Assembly: GCF_000721265.1 (NCBI RefSeq)
Contig: NZ_JOFZ01000004.1
Coordinates: forward strand, 567,734-631,733
Length of the DNA stretch: 64,000 nucleotides
Reading direction: 5' to 3'
DNA from: Streptomyces sp. NRRL F-5126
GTDB lineage: Bacteria; Actinomycetota; Actinomycetes; Streptomycetales; Streptomycetaceae
A program made the position numbers and the translations under genes. Position 1 is the first letter of the stretch. Every line of letters begins with the position of its first letter. The notes below the pieces were generated by a model. That model searched no databases. It saw nothing but the letters and a program-made list of their open reading frames with translations, and was not told the DNA's origin. Positions 53,910 through 62,700 of this stretch are shown one piece after another.

Positions 53910-55454
53910 ATGTGCGGTATAGCAGCGATCCACAGCTTTGACGGAAACATCGGCACCGTGTGCGCCACAGCGGACGCGGAGGGCATGCTCGCCCGGCTGG
54001 CCCACCGCGGACCCGACGACAAAGGGACACGCACCCTCGGCGAGCACAGCTGGCTGGGTCACCGCAGGCTGTCCATCGTCGACCTGGACGGCGGGCACCA
54101 GCCCCTTGGCGAAGCGGCCGACGGCGACTGGTCCCTCGTGTGCAACGGCGAGATCTACAACCACCAGGAACTGCGCGGCCAACTGCCCGCCGGCGCGTTC
54201 GGCTCCTGCTGCGACTGTGCGGCCGCCCTCGCGCTGCTGCGCACCGAAGGCGCCGACGGCCTGCGCCGGCTCCGGGGGATGTGGGCGTTGTGTGCGGCCA
54301 CGCGCGACGGCCGCTTCGTCGCCGCCCGCGACCCGGTCGGCATCAAGCCCTTGTACTGGGCGCGCACGGACACCGCCGTGTACTTCGCCTCCGAGCTGCG
54401 CGCCTTCCCCGTCGGTGTGCAGGGGCGCGCCGAGGCCTTCCCGCCCGGCTACCGGTGGACTCCGGAGGGGGGTCTGCGCCGTTTCGCCGACGCGATCCCC
54501 GCACCCTCGCCGTCACAAAACTGGAACGGCGCATCGCGGCAGGACGTCGAGAAGGCCACCTTCGACTGCGTCGCGGACTCGGTTCGGCGGCATCTGATGG
54601 CGGACGTAGAGGTCGGCGTGTTTCTCTCCGGCGGCCTCGACTCCGGCATCGTCGCCGCCGTCGCCGCGAAGGAGTATGCCCGTCAGGGGCGCCGGCTTCA
54701 GACCTTCGCGGTGGGAACACCGGACTCGCCGGACCTGCTGGCCGCACGGGAGACTGCCGCGTTCCTCGGCACCGAGCACCGAGAGGCGCTGCTGGACGCC
54801 CGCGCGGCGCACGAGGCCCTCGGCGAGGTGGTCGCCTGCGTGGAGTCCTTCGACGCCAGCCTCATCCGCAGCGCGGTGCCCAACTGGTTTCTGTCCGCGC
54901 TCGCCGCACAGCACGTCAAGTCGGTGCTCACCGGCGAGGGCGCGGACGAGCTGTTCGCCGGCTACGGCTACTACCACCGGCAGCACGCCGCCCCCGAGGA
55001 CCTGGACGCGGAACTGCGCCGGACCATCACATCGCTGCACGGCCTCAACCTGCAACGCTGCGACCGAGTCACCATGGCCCACGGCCTGGAGGCCCGCGTG
55101 CCCTTCCTCGACCGCGAGGTCATCGGCCACGCGATGTCGCTGCCCGCCGACATGAAGACCCTGGAGGAGGACGGCATGGAGAAGGGCCACTTGCGCCGCG
55201 CCTTCGCGGGTTGGTTGCCGCACCACCTGCTGTGGCGGCGCAAGGAGCAGTTCGGCACGGGCAGCGGAGCACAGAGCGTGCTGAGCAAGATCTGGGACAG
55301 CCGCATCACCCAGCACGAGTACGCCGCGGCGCTTGCCCAGAAGGGTGTGCCGCAGCTGCGCAGCAAGGAGGAACTCGGCTACTACCGCGCCTTTCGCGCC
55401 GCGCTGCCGGGCGTGCGCCCCGCCGCTGTCCTCACCCGCTTCGCGACGGGGTGA
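53910..55454 (+). CDS. asnB: glutamine-hydrolysing asparagine synthetase
   Basis: A 514-residue AsnB-type enzyme. Cys2 after the initiator Met (MCGIAAIHSF) is the glutaminase nucleophile, with RRLSIVDLDGGHQPLG and LVCNGEIYNHQELR in the glutamine site. The synthetase half has the ATP pyrophosphatase loop SGGLDS at residues 240-245, LTGEGADELFAGYGYYHR and MAHGLEARVPFLD. It converts aspartate to asparagine with glutamine and ATP. There is no ribosome site; a TATCGT box eight bases before the ATG suggests a leaderless transcript, which would also fix Cys2. The divergent IclR gene is the likely regulator. Confidence 0.9.
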   Translation: MCGIAAIHSFDGNIGTVCATADAEGMLARLAHRGPDDKGTRTLGEHSWLGHRRLSIVDLDGGHQPLGEAADGDWSLVCNGEIYNHQELRGQLPAGAFGSCCDCAAALALLRTEGADGLRRLRGMWALCAATRDGRFVAARDPVGIKPLYWARTDTAVYFASELRAFPVGVQGRAEAFPPGYRWTPEGGLRRFADAIPAPSPSQNWNGASRQDVEKATFDCVADSVRRHLMADVEVGVFLSGGLDSGIVAAVAAKEYARQGRRLQTFAVGTPDSPDLLAARETAAFLGTEHREALLDARAAHEALGEVVACVESFDASLIRSAVPNWFLSALAAQHVKSVLTGEGADELFAGYGYYHRQHAAPEDLDAELRRTITSLHGLNLQRCDRVTMAHGLEARVPFLDREVIGHAMSLPADMKTLEEDGMEKGHLRRAFAGWLPHHLLWRRKEQFGTGSGAQSVLSKIWDSRITQHEYAAALAQKGVPQLRSKEELGYYRAFRAALPGVRPAAVLTRFATG

Positions 55455-56145
55455 GCCGCTGTGGTCCGGAGTTGCGCCCAGGCAGGTGGTGTAAGGGTTC
55501 GACCCGGCAGCACTGCCGCACTCGCCCCCACGTCATGAACGGGCATGGGGCATCCGGGCATCCCCATCGCCCGCAACCTGCGGAGCCGGGCCCCGAAACC
55601 AGCCCAGCCCTGGGTGGTAACCCCGGCCGCACCGCCGTCCTGGCCGAGCAGAACGATGAGTGGAGCGAGTGTGGAAGGCAGTGTGAACGTAGACACGTGA
55701 CCGCAGGAGGTGCGTCGCCGTGTTCCGTCCCGACCGTCGAGATCTTGGCTGCTGCTTCGTCTCGGGTGGTTCGGCGGTGGGGGCCTGAAGGGCACGTCCA
55801 CGTTCATGAGTCCCACGAGTACGACCCCGGTGAGGAGAGCGCAATCTCGTCCGGGCCCGCAGAGATGGTCAGCGGGGCCGGGGCCGGCGCGGCGGGCGTG
55901 ATGGCGGGCGCTGCCGCCGTCCATGTCCCGCACGGCTTCTTCGGCTGCGCCGGCGGTTGCGAACTGCCCATGGCCTAGGGGTCGCCGCCATCGGTCTCGG
56001 CCTTGCAGGATCTGGGCGGCTCTCTTTGGATCATGTGTGCGGCTACCGCCTGGACCGCACCTGGATCGTGCTCTTCAAACCGCTGGGCGAACCACAGATC
56101 GAGAAGACCGTGGAGCTGTACGACCCCGGTTACAGCGCCCGGCCG
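55455..56145. other. 690-bp region without a credible intact gene
   Basis: Downstream of asnB several open frames exist but none has a ribosome site or recognisable full-length protein. At 55,625-55,690 the plus strand reads TAVLAEQNDEWSE, which resembles the C-terminal end of IS256-family transposases (see separate entry). From about 56,030 to 56,140 the plus strand is open (TWIVLFKPLGEPQIEKTVEL YDPGYSARPLRRF) with protein-like composition, but I do not recognise it. The area looks like accumulated relics. Confidence 0.5.
55625..55690 (+). pseudogene. possible tail of an IS256-family transposase
   Basis: RTAVLAEQNDEWSE is similar to the AVL.EQ.DEW.E segment close to the C terminus of IS256/Mutator transposases in Streptomyces. 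The expected following residues diverge, no inverted repeat was found, and no other part of the element is present. It is a short match, so the assignment is tentative. Confidence 0.35.
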
Positions 56146-57159
56146 CTACGGCGCTTCATCTCCCACGACGTCGGCGCGGCGGTCAGGAGTCGGGTCCAAG
56201 TACACCCGTTTGATGGCCGGCAGCAAGGTTCGCAGCCGCTCTTCGGCCTCCTCACAGGCCAGTTCGACCTGGTGGGCTGTCGAGACATTGCGAAAGTCGA
56301 CCTTCGCGGCGACGAGGACTTCGTTCGGCCCCTGCATCAGGGTGGTCAGTTTCAGTACGCCTTTGACCTCGTCAACGGCCATCAACTCCTCGCGGACCGC
56401 GTCCCTCATCTGCTGCGGCAAGGCGCGGCCGATGAGGAGATCGGCGTTGGATCGGCCCAATACCCAGGCCACGAAGACGAGCAGCAGCCCGATGAGGACC
56501 GAGGCGATGCCGTCCCAGACGCCGGACCCGCTCAACTGCCCGCCCAGAACGCCCAGCGCAGCCAGCACCAGCCCGACAAGGGCCGCCCCGTCCTCCATGA
56601 AGACCGCTTTGACCGCGGTGTCGGGCGTGTGGCGCAGGTAGTGCAGGAACGGCATCCGGGAATGCCGGGCCTCGCCCGAGCTCTGCTTGAGCGCGGTCCG
56701 GAACGACCAGCCCTCCAGGAGGAACGCCGCACCGAGCACGATGTAGGAGACCAACGCCTTGGTAGGGCTCTCGCTGTGCACCAGCGCCCGGGTCCCATCG
56801 TAGACGGCGAACACACCGCCTCCCACGAATGTGGCCACCGACGCCAGCAGCGCCCAGACGTACCGTGCTGGGCCGTAGCCGAGCGGGTGCTCCTCGTCCG
56901 CCGGTTTCCTGCTGCGTTTCAGCGCGGTCAGCAACAGCAGCTCGGTGACCGTGTCGGCAAGCGAATGCGCAGCCTCGGAGATCATGGCACTGGATCCACT
57001 GAGGATACCGGCGGCCGCCTTGGCCAGGGCGATCCCGAAATTGGCGGATGCGGCAACGATGACGGTGAAGGTGGACTCACCGCCAGGCGAAGTACCTCTT
57101 CGAACCGGCCCCGGTCCCGAATAAGGACGAGGTGGCTCCGCTTCCCGCTGCGCGCCCAT
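56146..57159 (-). CDS. cation diffusion facilitator (CDF) metal efflux transporter
   Basis: A 337-residue membrane protein. GILSGSSAMISEAAHSLADT holds the His-x3-Asp type metal site of helix 2, EHPLGYGPARYVWALLASVA the helix 2-3 loop motif, and HTPDTAVKAVFMEDGAALVG the helix 5 site; the C-terminal cytoplasmic domain (about residues 230-330) includes ALPQQMRDAVREELMAVDEV. CDF proteins exchange Zn2+, Mn2+ or Fe2+ for protons. ATG 57159 is the best-supported start but its ribosome site is weak. Metal specificity cannot be read. Confidence 0.88.
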   Translation of the reverse strand: MGAQREAEPPRPYSGPGPVRRGTSPGGESTFTVIVAASANFGIALAKAAAGILSGSSAMISEAAHSLADTVTELLLLTALKRSRKPADEEHPLGYGPARYVWALLASVATFVGGGVFAVYDGTRALVHSESPTKALVSYIVLGAAFLLEGWSFRTALKQSSGEARHSRMPFLHYLRHTPDTAVKAVFMEDGAALVGLVLAALGVLGGQLSGSGVWDGIASVLIGLLLVFVAWVLGRSNADLLIGRALPQQMRDAVREELMAVDEVKGVLKLTTLMQGPNEVLVAAKVDFRNVSTAHQVELACEEAEERLRTLLPAIKRVYLDPTPDRRADVVGDEAP

Positions 57160-57550
57160 GACGCTGAGTATGCCTTCTCGCCCGGTAACGCGCCCGAAGC
57201 GACCCGCCGTCACGGGCCTGCCTTCACCGCGACACCTGCGGCATAGAATCCGATCGGCCCACAGCAGTACGGCACAAGATGACCGGTGGGACCGCATGCG
57301 GAGCCCCTACGGTGCCACCGGCACCCGCGCCGACCAGGGCTGTCATCATGAAGTCCGCCGCCACGGCCCCTCCCAGTCTTCAACCGGCGTCACTGGCAGA
57401 CCGCGTCGGGCCCGTTCGCACCGGACAGCTTCCAGCGCCCGATGCCCCGTTCCTGCTCCTCGATACTCACGGATTCCCACGCCGCTCAAAGCACAGGTCC
57501 ATGCGTTGGGCACGCAGCCGGCCGGCGGCAAACCGCTTCGACATGAGGCT
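57160..57550. other. 390-bp intergenic stretch
   Basis: Both flanking genes read leftward. The open frames in this gap lack ribosome sites, conserved motifs and consistent codon use. I see no clear promoter or hairpin. It may hold the CDF promoter close to 57,160-57,250. Confidence 0.4.
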
Positions 57551-57955
57551 TCACGGGCCTTGGTGGGACGAGTCACCGCGCTGCCGGCCTTCCTCGCCGC
57601 GGTGGTAGAAGAAGGCGCTGAAGATGCCGGCCAGGGTGGTGACCACAGTGATCGCGTAGATGTCGATGACGACGGAGATCGCTTTCCCCGCACCGGTGAG
57701 CGGGTTGGTCAGCGAGGACGAGAGCGTCGACATCTGTGCTGTCGTCCAAAACAGCGCATCGCCGAAGTCGTGCACGCCGGTCATCGGCGCATGCCGCTCG
57801 GCGTAGTAGATGCCCACGCTTGCGGCCACGTCGACGATCACTGTGAGCAGGAAGGCCTTGACGAGTCTGTCGCGCAAGCTCGCGTGGGTCGGGCTCGCCG
57901 CGCGAAGAACGTCCCAGACGTCCTGCGCCAGCGACCTGAGAATACGGTGCACCAT
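57551..57955 (-). CDS. two-transmembrane ion-channel-like protein with altered selectivity filter
   Basis: A 134-residue protein. Two hydrophobic helices (VKAFLLTVIVDVAASVGIYYAE region and AISVVIDIYAITVVTTLAGI) flank a pore-loop-like segment, FGDALFWTTAQMSTLSSSL. The layout matches prokaryotic 2TM potassium channels (Ion_trans_2), but the TVGYG filter is replaced by STLSS, so potassium selectivity is not expected. Similar FWTTxQMSTxSSS proteins are seen in actinobacteria. Start codons GTG 57958 and ATG 57955 are adjacent; neither has a strong ribosome site. Confidence 0.65.
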   Translation of the reverse strand: MVHRILRSLAQDVWDVLRAASPTHASLRDRLVKAFLLTVIVDVAASVGIYYAERHAPMTGVHDFGDALFWTTAQMSTLSSSLTNPLTGAGKAISVVIDIYAITVVTTLAGIFSAFFYHRGEEGRQRGDSSHQGP

Positions 57956-58096
57956 CACCGGGCCACTTTCACACTCTCTCCAGGGGCGATGTCGAGGATG
58001 CGGCCTGGCCTGCAGGCCGACTGACGCGGTCCACCGGCACGCGGCGGGCCTGCCGGCTTCCTGACGGGCCCGCCGCGTCCCGCGTCGAGGGACGTG

Positions 58097-58555
58097 TCAG
58101 GTGGCGACGAGCAGCGTCTGCGGCGCGGCCGCCTTCATGCGCATGCGCAGCCAGTCGAGTTGGGCCGTGGTCTGTTCGGCGCAACGCAGGCCGACCGCGA
58201 GCAGGTCGCGGTCACGAGCGGCCTGGCTCGCCTGGCCGATGAGCGACCAGGTGATGTCGACGAGATTGACGAGCTGGTAGAGGTCCTGCAGATCCCGTAG
58301 GAGACCGGCCGGCCCGGAGCGCACCGAGGTCATCCCCTGCGCGTGCAGACGTTCGGGAACCGGCTCGTCAGGCGCCGGGCACCGGGCCAGGATCGGGCCC
58401 AGCGCCTCGGCGTGGGCCGCACACTGCTGGGCGAAGGTGCCAGTGGTCCAGTGCACGTCGGCCTCGCCGGTGTGGCCGTAGGAGACCACCCCGAAACTGC
58501 CGCCGAGAGCACGCTCACTCTCCTGCTGGAATGCCAGGTAGGTCACGAGATGCAT
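58097..58555 (-). CDS. conserved protein of unknown function, partner of the molybdopterin oxidoreductase
   Basis: A 152-residue soluble protein (MHLVTYLAFQQESERALGGS ... LRMRMKAAAPQTLLVAT). I do not recognise a named family. It is predicted mostly helical in its second half (LLRDLQDLYQLVNLVDITWS). ATG 58555 sits behind GAGGAG; an upstream ATG at 58573 overlaps the read-through end of the oxidoreductase gene. It lies in the same operon, and the relic at 50.4-50.9 kb preserves the same gene order, so the two products are functionally linked, perhaps as an assembly or accessory factor. Confidence 0.75.
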   Translation of the reverse strand: MHLVTYLAFQQESERALGGSFGVVSYGHTGEADVHWTTGTFAQQCAAHAEALGPILARCPAPDEPVPERLHAQGMTSVRSGPAGLLRDLQDLYQLVNLVDITWSLIGQASQAARDRDLLAVGLRCAEQTTAQLDWLRMRMKAAAPQTLLVAT

Positions 58556-58565
58556 GGCAGGCTCC

Positions 58566-58754
58566 TCACTCATGGACCAGGTCGTTCATCGGGTGGATCG
58601 GCGCGGACGCCGTCGTGGTGGGAGCCGGTGCGGGGCCGTCACCGGCAGCGATCCGCTCGACCGCGACCGCCGCGACCTTGAGCTCGGGCTGCTTGGACAC
58701 CGGGTCCCAGCCGTTGAGGGTCAACTCGTTCGCAGCGGTGATGTGGTCACCCTA
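58566..58754 (-). other. conserved C-terminal coding segment beyond an in-frame TAG
   Basis: After FAPWH the frame meets TAG (58752-58754), yet the same frame continues for 61 codons with GDHITAANELTLNGWDPVSK QPELKVAAVAVERIA and ends at TGA 58566-58568. ANELT..DWDP-like and KQPELK are the conserved end of bacterial formate dehydrogenase/nitrate reductase-type subunits, and the relic at 50.4 kb carries the same ending. Family members usually have Tyr after FxPWH, and TAG differs from a Tyr codon by one base. It is either a recent nonsense mutation, a sequencing error or suppressed. Confidence 0.8.
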
Positions 58755-60935
58755 GTGCCATGGAGCGAAGACGACGCCCTCGCGGATATGGCAGATCCGG
58801 GCGGGAGCTTCGATCGTGCCGCGCCGTGAGGTGACCCGCACGATGTCACCCTCGTCCACACCCAGCCGCTGCGCGTCGGACTGGGACAGCTCGACCCACA
58901 TCGCGGGGGCGGCATCGTTGAGCTGCCGGGCGCGCATCGTCTTCGTGCGGGTGTGCCAGTGGTAGACGGTGCGGCCAGTGGTCAACCGCAGCGGGTACGC
59001 CTCGTCGGGCTCCTCGAAGGGGTGCTCGTAGGGCACGGTCTTCAGCAGGGCGCGGCCGTCGATGCGGCGTGCCCGGTAGGCGGTCTCACCGACGGGCGCC
59101 CCGGTGGACAGGTTGTGCCCGTAGGTCTCGCAGGTCTCTACGGCGGTGTTGAACACCCCCTCGGTGTAGAGCCGTTCGGTGCCCTGTGGTGCGTCGTCCG
59201 TGCAGGGCCACTGGATGCCGCCGATGTCGTGGAGCTTCTTGTAGGTCAGGCCCGAGTAGTCGCAGGGCCTCCCGGCGCTGGCGGCCTTCCAGGCCTCGAA
59301 GGCTCCTTCGGGTGTGTCCCAGGCCGGCAGCGGGCGGCCGTCCTTGTCGGTGAAGCCCATGCGGCGGGCGTAGTCGGTGAAGATCTCCTGGTCGCCGCGG
59401 GCCTGTCCGGGCGGCTCGACGGCTTTCTCCTGCAGGTGGACCGTGCGGTCGACGTTGGTGAAGGTGCCGGTCTTCTCCGCCCACAGCGCCGCCGGCAGTA
59501 CCACGTCGGCCAGTTCAGCGGTCTCGCTGCGGTATCCGTCGGAGACGACGACGAAGCACTGCTCGCCCGACAGGATGCGGCGGATGCGGGCCAGGTCGGG
59601 CATGGAGACCGCCGGGTTGGTGCCCGCGATCCACATGAAGGAGATCGAGCCCTCCTCGGCGAACCGGAAGATGGCGTTGGCGTCGGTGGGGGCGGCCCAG
59701 TGCGGGATCACCATCGGGTCGACGTTCCACAGCTCGGCCAGCTCGCGCACGTGCTCGGGGTTGTCCCAGTTGCGGAAGCCCGGCAGAGCGGGCCCGCAGC
59801 CGGCCTCACGGTTGTTCTCGGCCGAGGGCTGGCCGTTCATCTGCAGGATGCCGGCACCGGGGCGGCCCAGCATGCCGCGCAGCAGGTGGAGGTTGTTGAC
59901 CTGGCAGGAGGCGGCGGTGGCCTGATGGGACTGGTAGAAGCCCATCGAGCAGGTGGAGACGACCCGCTTGCTGGTGCCGAAGATCTCCGCTGCCGCCCGG
60001 ATGTCGCCGGCGGGCACGTCGCAGATGCCGGCGGCCCACTGCGGTGTCGTCTCCCGCGTGAGGCGCTGCAGCTCCTCGAAACCCGCGGTGTGCGCGTCGA
60101 TGTAGGGGTGGTCCAGCCAGTCGTTCGCGATCAGCTCGTGCACCAGGGCGTTCATCAGGGCAAGGTTGGTGCCGTTGCGGATCGGCAGATGCACGGTGGC
60201 CCGTTCGGCGACCTTGGTGCGACGCGGGTCCACGCACACCAGCCGCGGTGGATCGGCGGCCTCGAGACGGTCCAGCATCCGCGTCCACAGCACGCTCTGA
60301 GTCTCGGCGACGTTGTGCCCGAACAGGAACAGCGCGTCGCATCCGTCGACGTCGGCGTAGGACCCGGGCTGGCCGTCGGAGCCGAACGATTCCTGGAACG
60401 CGGCGGCCGCGGTGGCCGTGCACAGGCGGGTGTTACCGTCCATGTGCGGGGTTCCGATGCCTGCCTTGCCGATCGTGGCCAGGCTGAAGTACTCCTCGAT
60501 CGTCAGCTGGCCCGAGGTGAAGAACGCGTGGCTCAGCGGGCCCTTGGCATCCAGCAGCGACCGGGAACGCTCCACCACGCGCCCCATGGCGGTCTCCCAG
60601 TCGGTCTCCACCAGCCGGCCGTTGTCGCGGATCAGCGGGGTGGTCAGCCGGTCGTGCTGCTGGCCCTGCCACCCGTACAGCCCCTTCGGCCCGAGCCGGC
60701 CGTGGTTGATCCGGTCCTCGGCCCGGCCGCGGACCCCGACCATCCGGCCGTCCTTGACCGCGACCTCCAGCCCGCATCCGTTGGAGCACAGCAGGCACGC
60801 CCCGCGCACCCACTTCTCCACGTCGGCTTCACCGATCCCGTCGGCCAGGTGCTGGTCCACTCGCTGCGGCCAGGGAGTATCCGCGATATACGGGGTACGA
60901 GGCCCCCAGATGTCCGTGATGCGATCGTTGCCCAT
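58752..60935 (-). CDS. molybdopterin oxidoreductase (nitrate reductase/formate dehydrogenase-like), amber-truncated
   Basis: A 727-residue bis-MGD enzyme. An N-terminal iron-sulfur motif has Cys47, Cys50 and Cys54 (GACLLCSNGCG), but the fourth ligand is Gly82 (HGRLGPKG) where most relatives have Cys. Molybdopterin-binding blocks include TSGQLTIEEYF, LFLFGHNVAETQSVLWTRML, FYQSHQATAASCQVNNLHLL RGMLGRPGAGILQMNGQPSA and the C-terminal TTGRTVYHWHTRTKTMRARQ. The last conserved part follows a TAG at 58752 (separate entry). ATG 60935 has AAAGGA. The electron donor and substrate are uncertain; it may be inactive. Confidence 0.85.
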   Translation of the reverse strand: MGNDRITDIWGPRTPYIADTPWPQRVDQHLADGIGEADVEKWVRGACLLCSNGCGLEVAVKDGRMVGVRGRAEDRINHGRLGPKGLYGWQGQQHDRLTTPLIRDNGRLVETDWETAMGRVVERSRSLLDAKGPLSHAFFTSGQLTIEEYFSLATIGKAGIGTPHMDGNTRLCTATAAAAFQESFGSDGQPGSYADVDGCDALFLFGHNVAETQSVLWTRMLDRLEAADPPRLVCVDPRRTKVAERATVHLPIRNGTNLALMNALVHELIANDWLDHPYIDAHTAGFEELQRLTRETTPQWAAGICDVPAGDIRAAAEIFGTSKRVVSTCSMGFYQSHQATAASCQVNNLHLLRGMLGRPGAGILQMNGQPSAENNREAGCGPALPGFRNWDNPEHVRELAELWNVDPMVIPHWAAPTDANAIFRFAEEGSISFMWIAGTNPAVSMPDLARIRRILSGEQCFVVVSDGYRSETAELADVVLPAALWAEKTGTFTNVDRTVHLQEKAVEPPGQARGDQEIFTDYARRMGFTDKDGRPLPAWDTPEGAFEAWKAASAGRPCDYSGLTYKKLHDIGGIQWPCTDDAPQGTERLYTEGVFNTAVETCETYGHNLSTGAPVGETAYRARRIDGRALLKTVPYEHPFEEPDEAYPLRLTTGRTVYHWHTRTKTMRARQLNDAAPAMWVELSQSDAQRLGVDEGDIVRVTSRRGTIEAPARICHIREGVVFAPWH

Positions 60936-61039
60936 GTACCGGCGTCCTTTCTGTAGCCGCTGCTGATCGTGGGTGACTTCTCGTGCGTGAGCGCCAGGGC
61001 CGCCGGCGGTGCCCAGCGGTCGGCGAGTGGTCCGTGGCT

Positions 61040-62077
61040 TTACGTAGGCGCTCCTTGCCGCCGGGGGAGTGCAAACGATCTGCCCATGGCGGCGGCTACG
61101 GCTACCCATGCGGCGAAGCCGATCCACACCTCGACCCGGGCGATGTCGGTCATGAAGCCGAGTCCGGCCGCCCGCCCGAAGTCGGCGCTCGCGGCCGCGT
61201 ACATCCCCAGGGGGAAGACCATGCTCCAGAACGTGGGGTGGTAGCCCACCGTCTCGCCCCGCAGGTGGCGCCATACCCCGAAGGCCAGCAGGAGGGGGAT
61301 CCACCAGGTGCCGAAGGCCCACAGCAGGTACGCGAGACCGGAGATCACGTATCCGGTCACCGCCAGGACGGGCAGGCGTGCGGGCAGCGCCAGGATCGCG
61401 GCTGCGGCGAGCACGCTGATGGCCGTGGCCCCCATATAGACCCAGTACGTGGGGCTGAGGGTATGGGGGCTGACGGGGGCATCGAGGAGACGCACGGTCA
61501 CCAGGCCGACCAGCATCAGGTACAGCACCACTCCGATGCCCCAGAACGCCACGGCCAACGGGGCCAGAGCAGCTGTCAGATCGGGTATGCCCGCGGCGAC
61601 GACGGCGGTCGCCCCGGCCAGCGACTGAGTGCCCACCACCCACATGAACCAACTGCCATTGGTTCGGGAAAGTACCGCCTCATCACGGTGGCCCATCACC
61701 ATGGAGCCCGGAACGAAGAGGGTGACCGTGATCCACACCGGGACGGTCGCTGCGGCGATCACCGCCGTGGCGAGCACATGGCCGTCGAGAGCGAGCCGCA
61801 TGCCCACCACGTTGGGACCGGCCACGAGCGTGAAGTATCCGAAGCCCCGGCCGGGATCGAGGGCATCGGCCAGCACGCGCCCCGGAAGGGCCACCGAACG
61901 CCAGACGTAGCCCGCCAGCAACAGGGCGAACGCGATGAAGGCCAGCACCAGGAAGATGTCCGACAGCACGTGCCAACCGAACAGATGAAAGCCCGTGGAG
62001 ACGATCCCGGTGGCCATGAGCAGTGCTCCGTAGCCCGGATGCAGGTCGGCGACCACCTGAGGGACGTGGCGGCTCAT
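61040..62077 (-). CDS. TDT-family (TehA/C4-dicarboxylate-type) transporter
   Basis: A 345-residue integral membrane protein with about ten hydrophobic helices: YGALLMATGIVSTGFHLFGW, FTLVAGPNVVGMRLALDG, SWFMWVVGTQSLAGATAVVA, TYWVYMGATAISVLAAAAIL and HPTFWSMVFPLGMYAAASAD. These match tellurite-resistance/C4-dicarboxylate transporters; related proteins pass anions. It lies 104 bp upstream of the molybdopterin oxidoreductase on the same strand, so it could move that enzyme's anionic substrate or product, but this is only inference from position. Confidence 0.85.
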   Translation of the reverse strand: MSRHVPQVVADLHPGYGALLMATGIVSTGFHLFGWHVLSDIFLVLAFIAFALLLAGYVWRSVALPGRVLADALDPGRGFGYFTLVAGPNVVGMRLALDGHVLATAVIAAATVPVWITVTLFVPGSMVMGHRDEAVLSRTNGSWFMWVVGTQSLAGATAVVAAGIPDLTAALAPLAVAFWGIGVVLYLMLVGLVTVRLLDAPVSPHTLSPTYWVYMGATAISVLAAAAILALPARLPVLAVTGYVISGLAYLLWAFGTWWIPLLLAFGVWRHLRGETVGYHPTFWSMVFPLGMYAAASADFGRAAGLGFMTDIARVEVWIGFAAWVAVAAAMGRSFALPRRQGAPT

Positions 62078-62609
62078 CGTCTCATCAGCACGACGCTACG
62101 AACAGGCATGCGCGGGCGTGCGCCGCAGCCGGGGAACCGACACCCAAACCGCCGGCCGAACCGAACGGGTTCACAGTCCTCGGTCTCGCATGGGCCGACG
62201 CTCATAGGTCTGCTCTCCCGTTGGTCGGCGTGAAGGGCGATCAGGGTGAGTGGGTGCGCTGCCGACCCCTGACGGGAGTCGGCGCGCTGAAGATCCGCTG
62301 AGACACCGGCGGCACTTTATCCTGACTTAGGTATTAAGCCACTTATTGCCGGTATCCGCCCGGCGACATCATCGAAGCCGTCGTGGCACGCGAGGTGGCC
62401 GAGGAGGCCCTGCGTCAACCGGCGGAACTGCACCGCCCGATCGGGTGAGGTCAGCCTGTACCCGATCGACATAATGCTTGCGGACACCGCCACGGCTGCC
62501 GCAAGCTCGGTCGCAGTGGCTGGTGGTGTTGGGGTGGGTGGTGTTGGGGGTTGTGGGTGTGTTCTCGGGTTGGGGTGGGTGTGTGGTGGTTGTGTGTGGG
62601 TGGGGGTTG
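62078..62609. other. 530-bp region with no assignable gene
   Basis: A minus-strand frame from 62628 to 62317 is open but begins inside relic SDR sequence and passes a His/Pro/Thr-rich low-complexity run; its end (IGYRLTSPDRAVQFRRLTQG) is unrecognised. On the plus strand GDIIEAVVAREVAEEALRQP (about 62,365-62,425) also looks protein-like but lacks a start. I see no regulatory element. Confidence 0.4.
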
Positions 62610-62700
62610 GTTGTTGGTGCATGGTCATGCTGCCGTTGACTGCGGCTGTGGTTCCGGTCGTGAAGGTGTTGTGTTTGCTTGTGTAGAAGGTGATTGCGTG
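62517..62700. repeat. G/T-rich strand-asymmetric low-complexity tract
   Basis: The plus strand between about 62,517 and 62,700 is almost entirely G and T (runs such as GGTGGTGTTGGGGTGGGTGG), with few A or C. Such purine-independent G/T skew is unlike the rest of the window. It lies over the C-terminal end of the SDR relic, which in this strand sense encodes Thr/His/Pro-rich peptide. Confidence 0.75.

Noticed and set aside
55494..55505. GGGTTCGACCC, resembling a tRNA T-arm
   Set aside because: The stem does not extend to five pairs with a seven-base loop, and no acceptor, anticodon or D arm can be folded around it.
62517..62700. G/T-rich tract as a telomere-like end
   Set aside because: Streptomyces chromosome ends are palindrome-rich rather than simple G/T repeats, and sequence continues for over 1 kb with genes beyond it.
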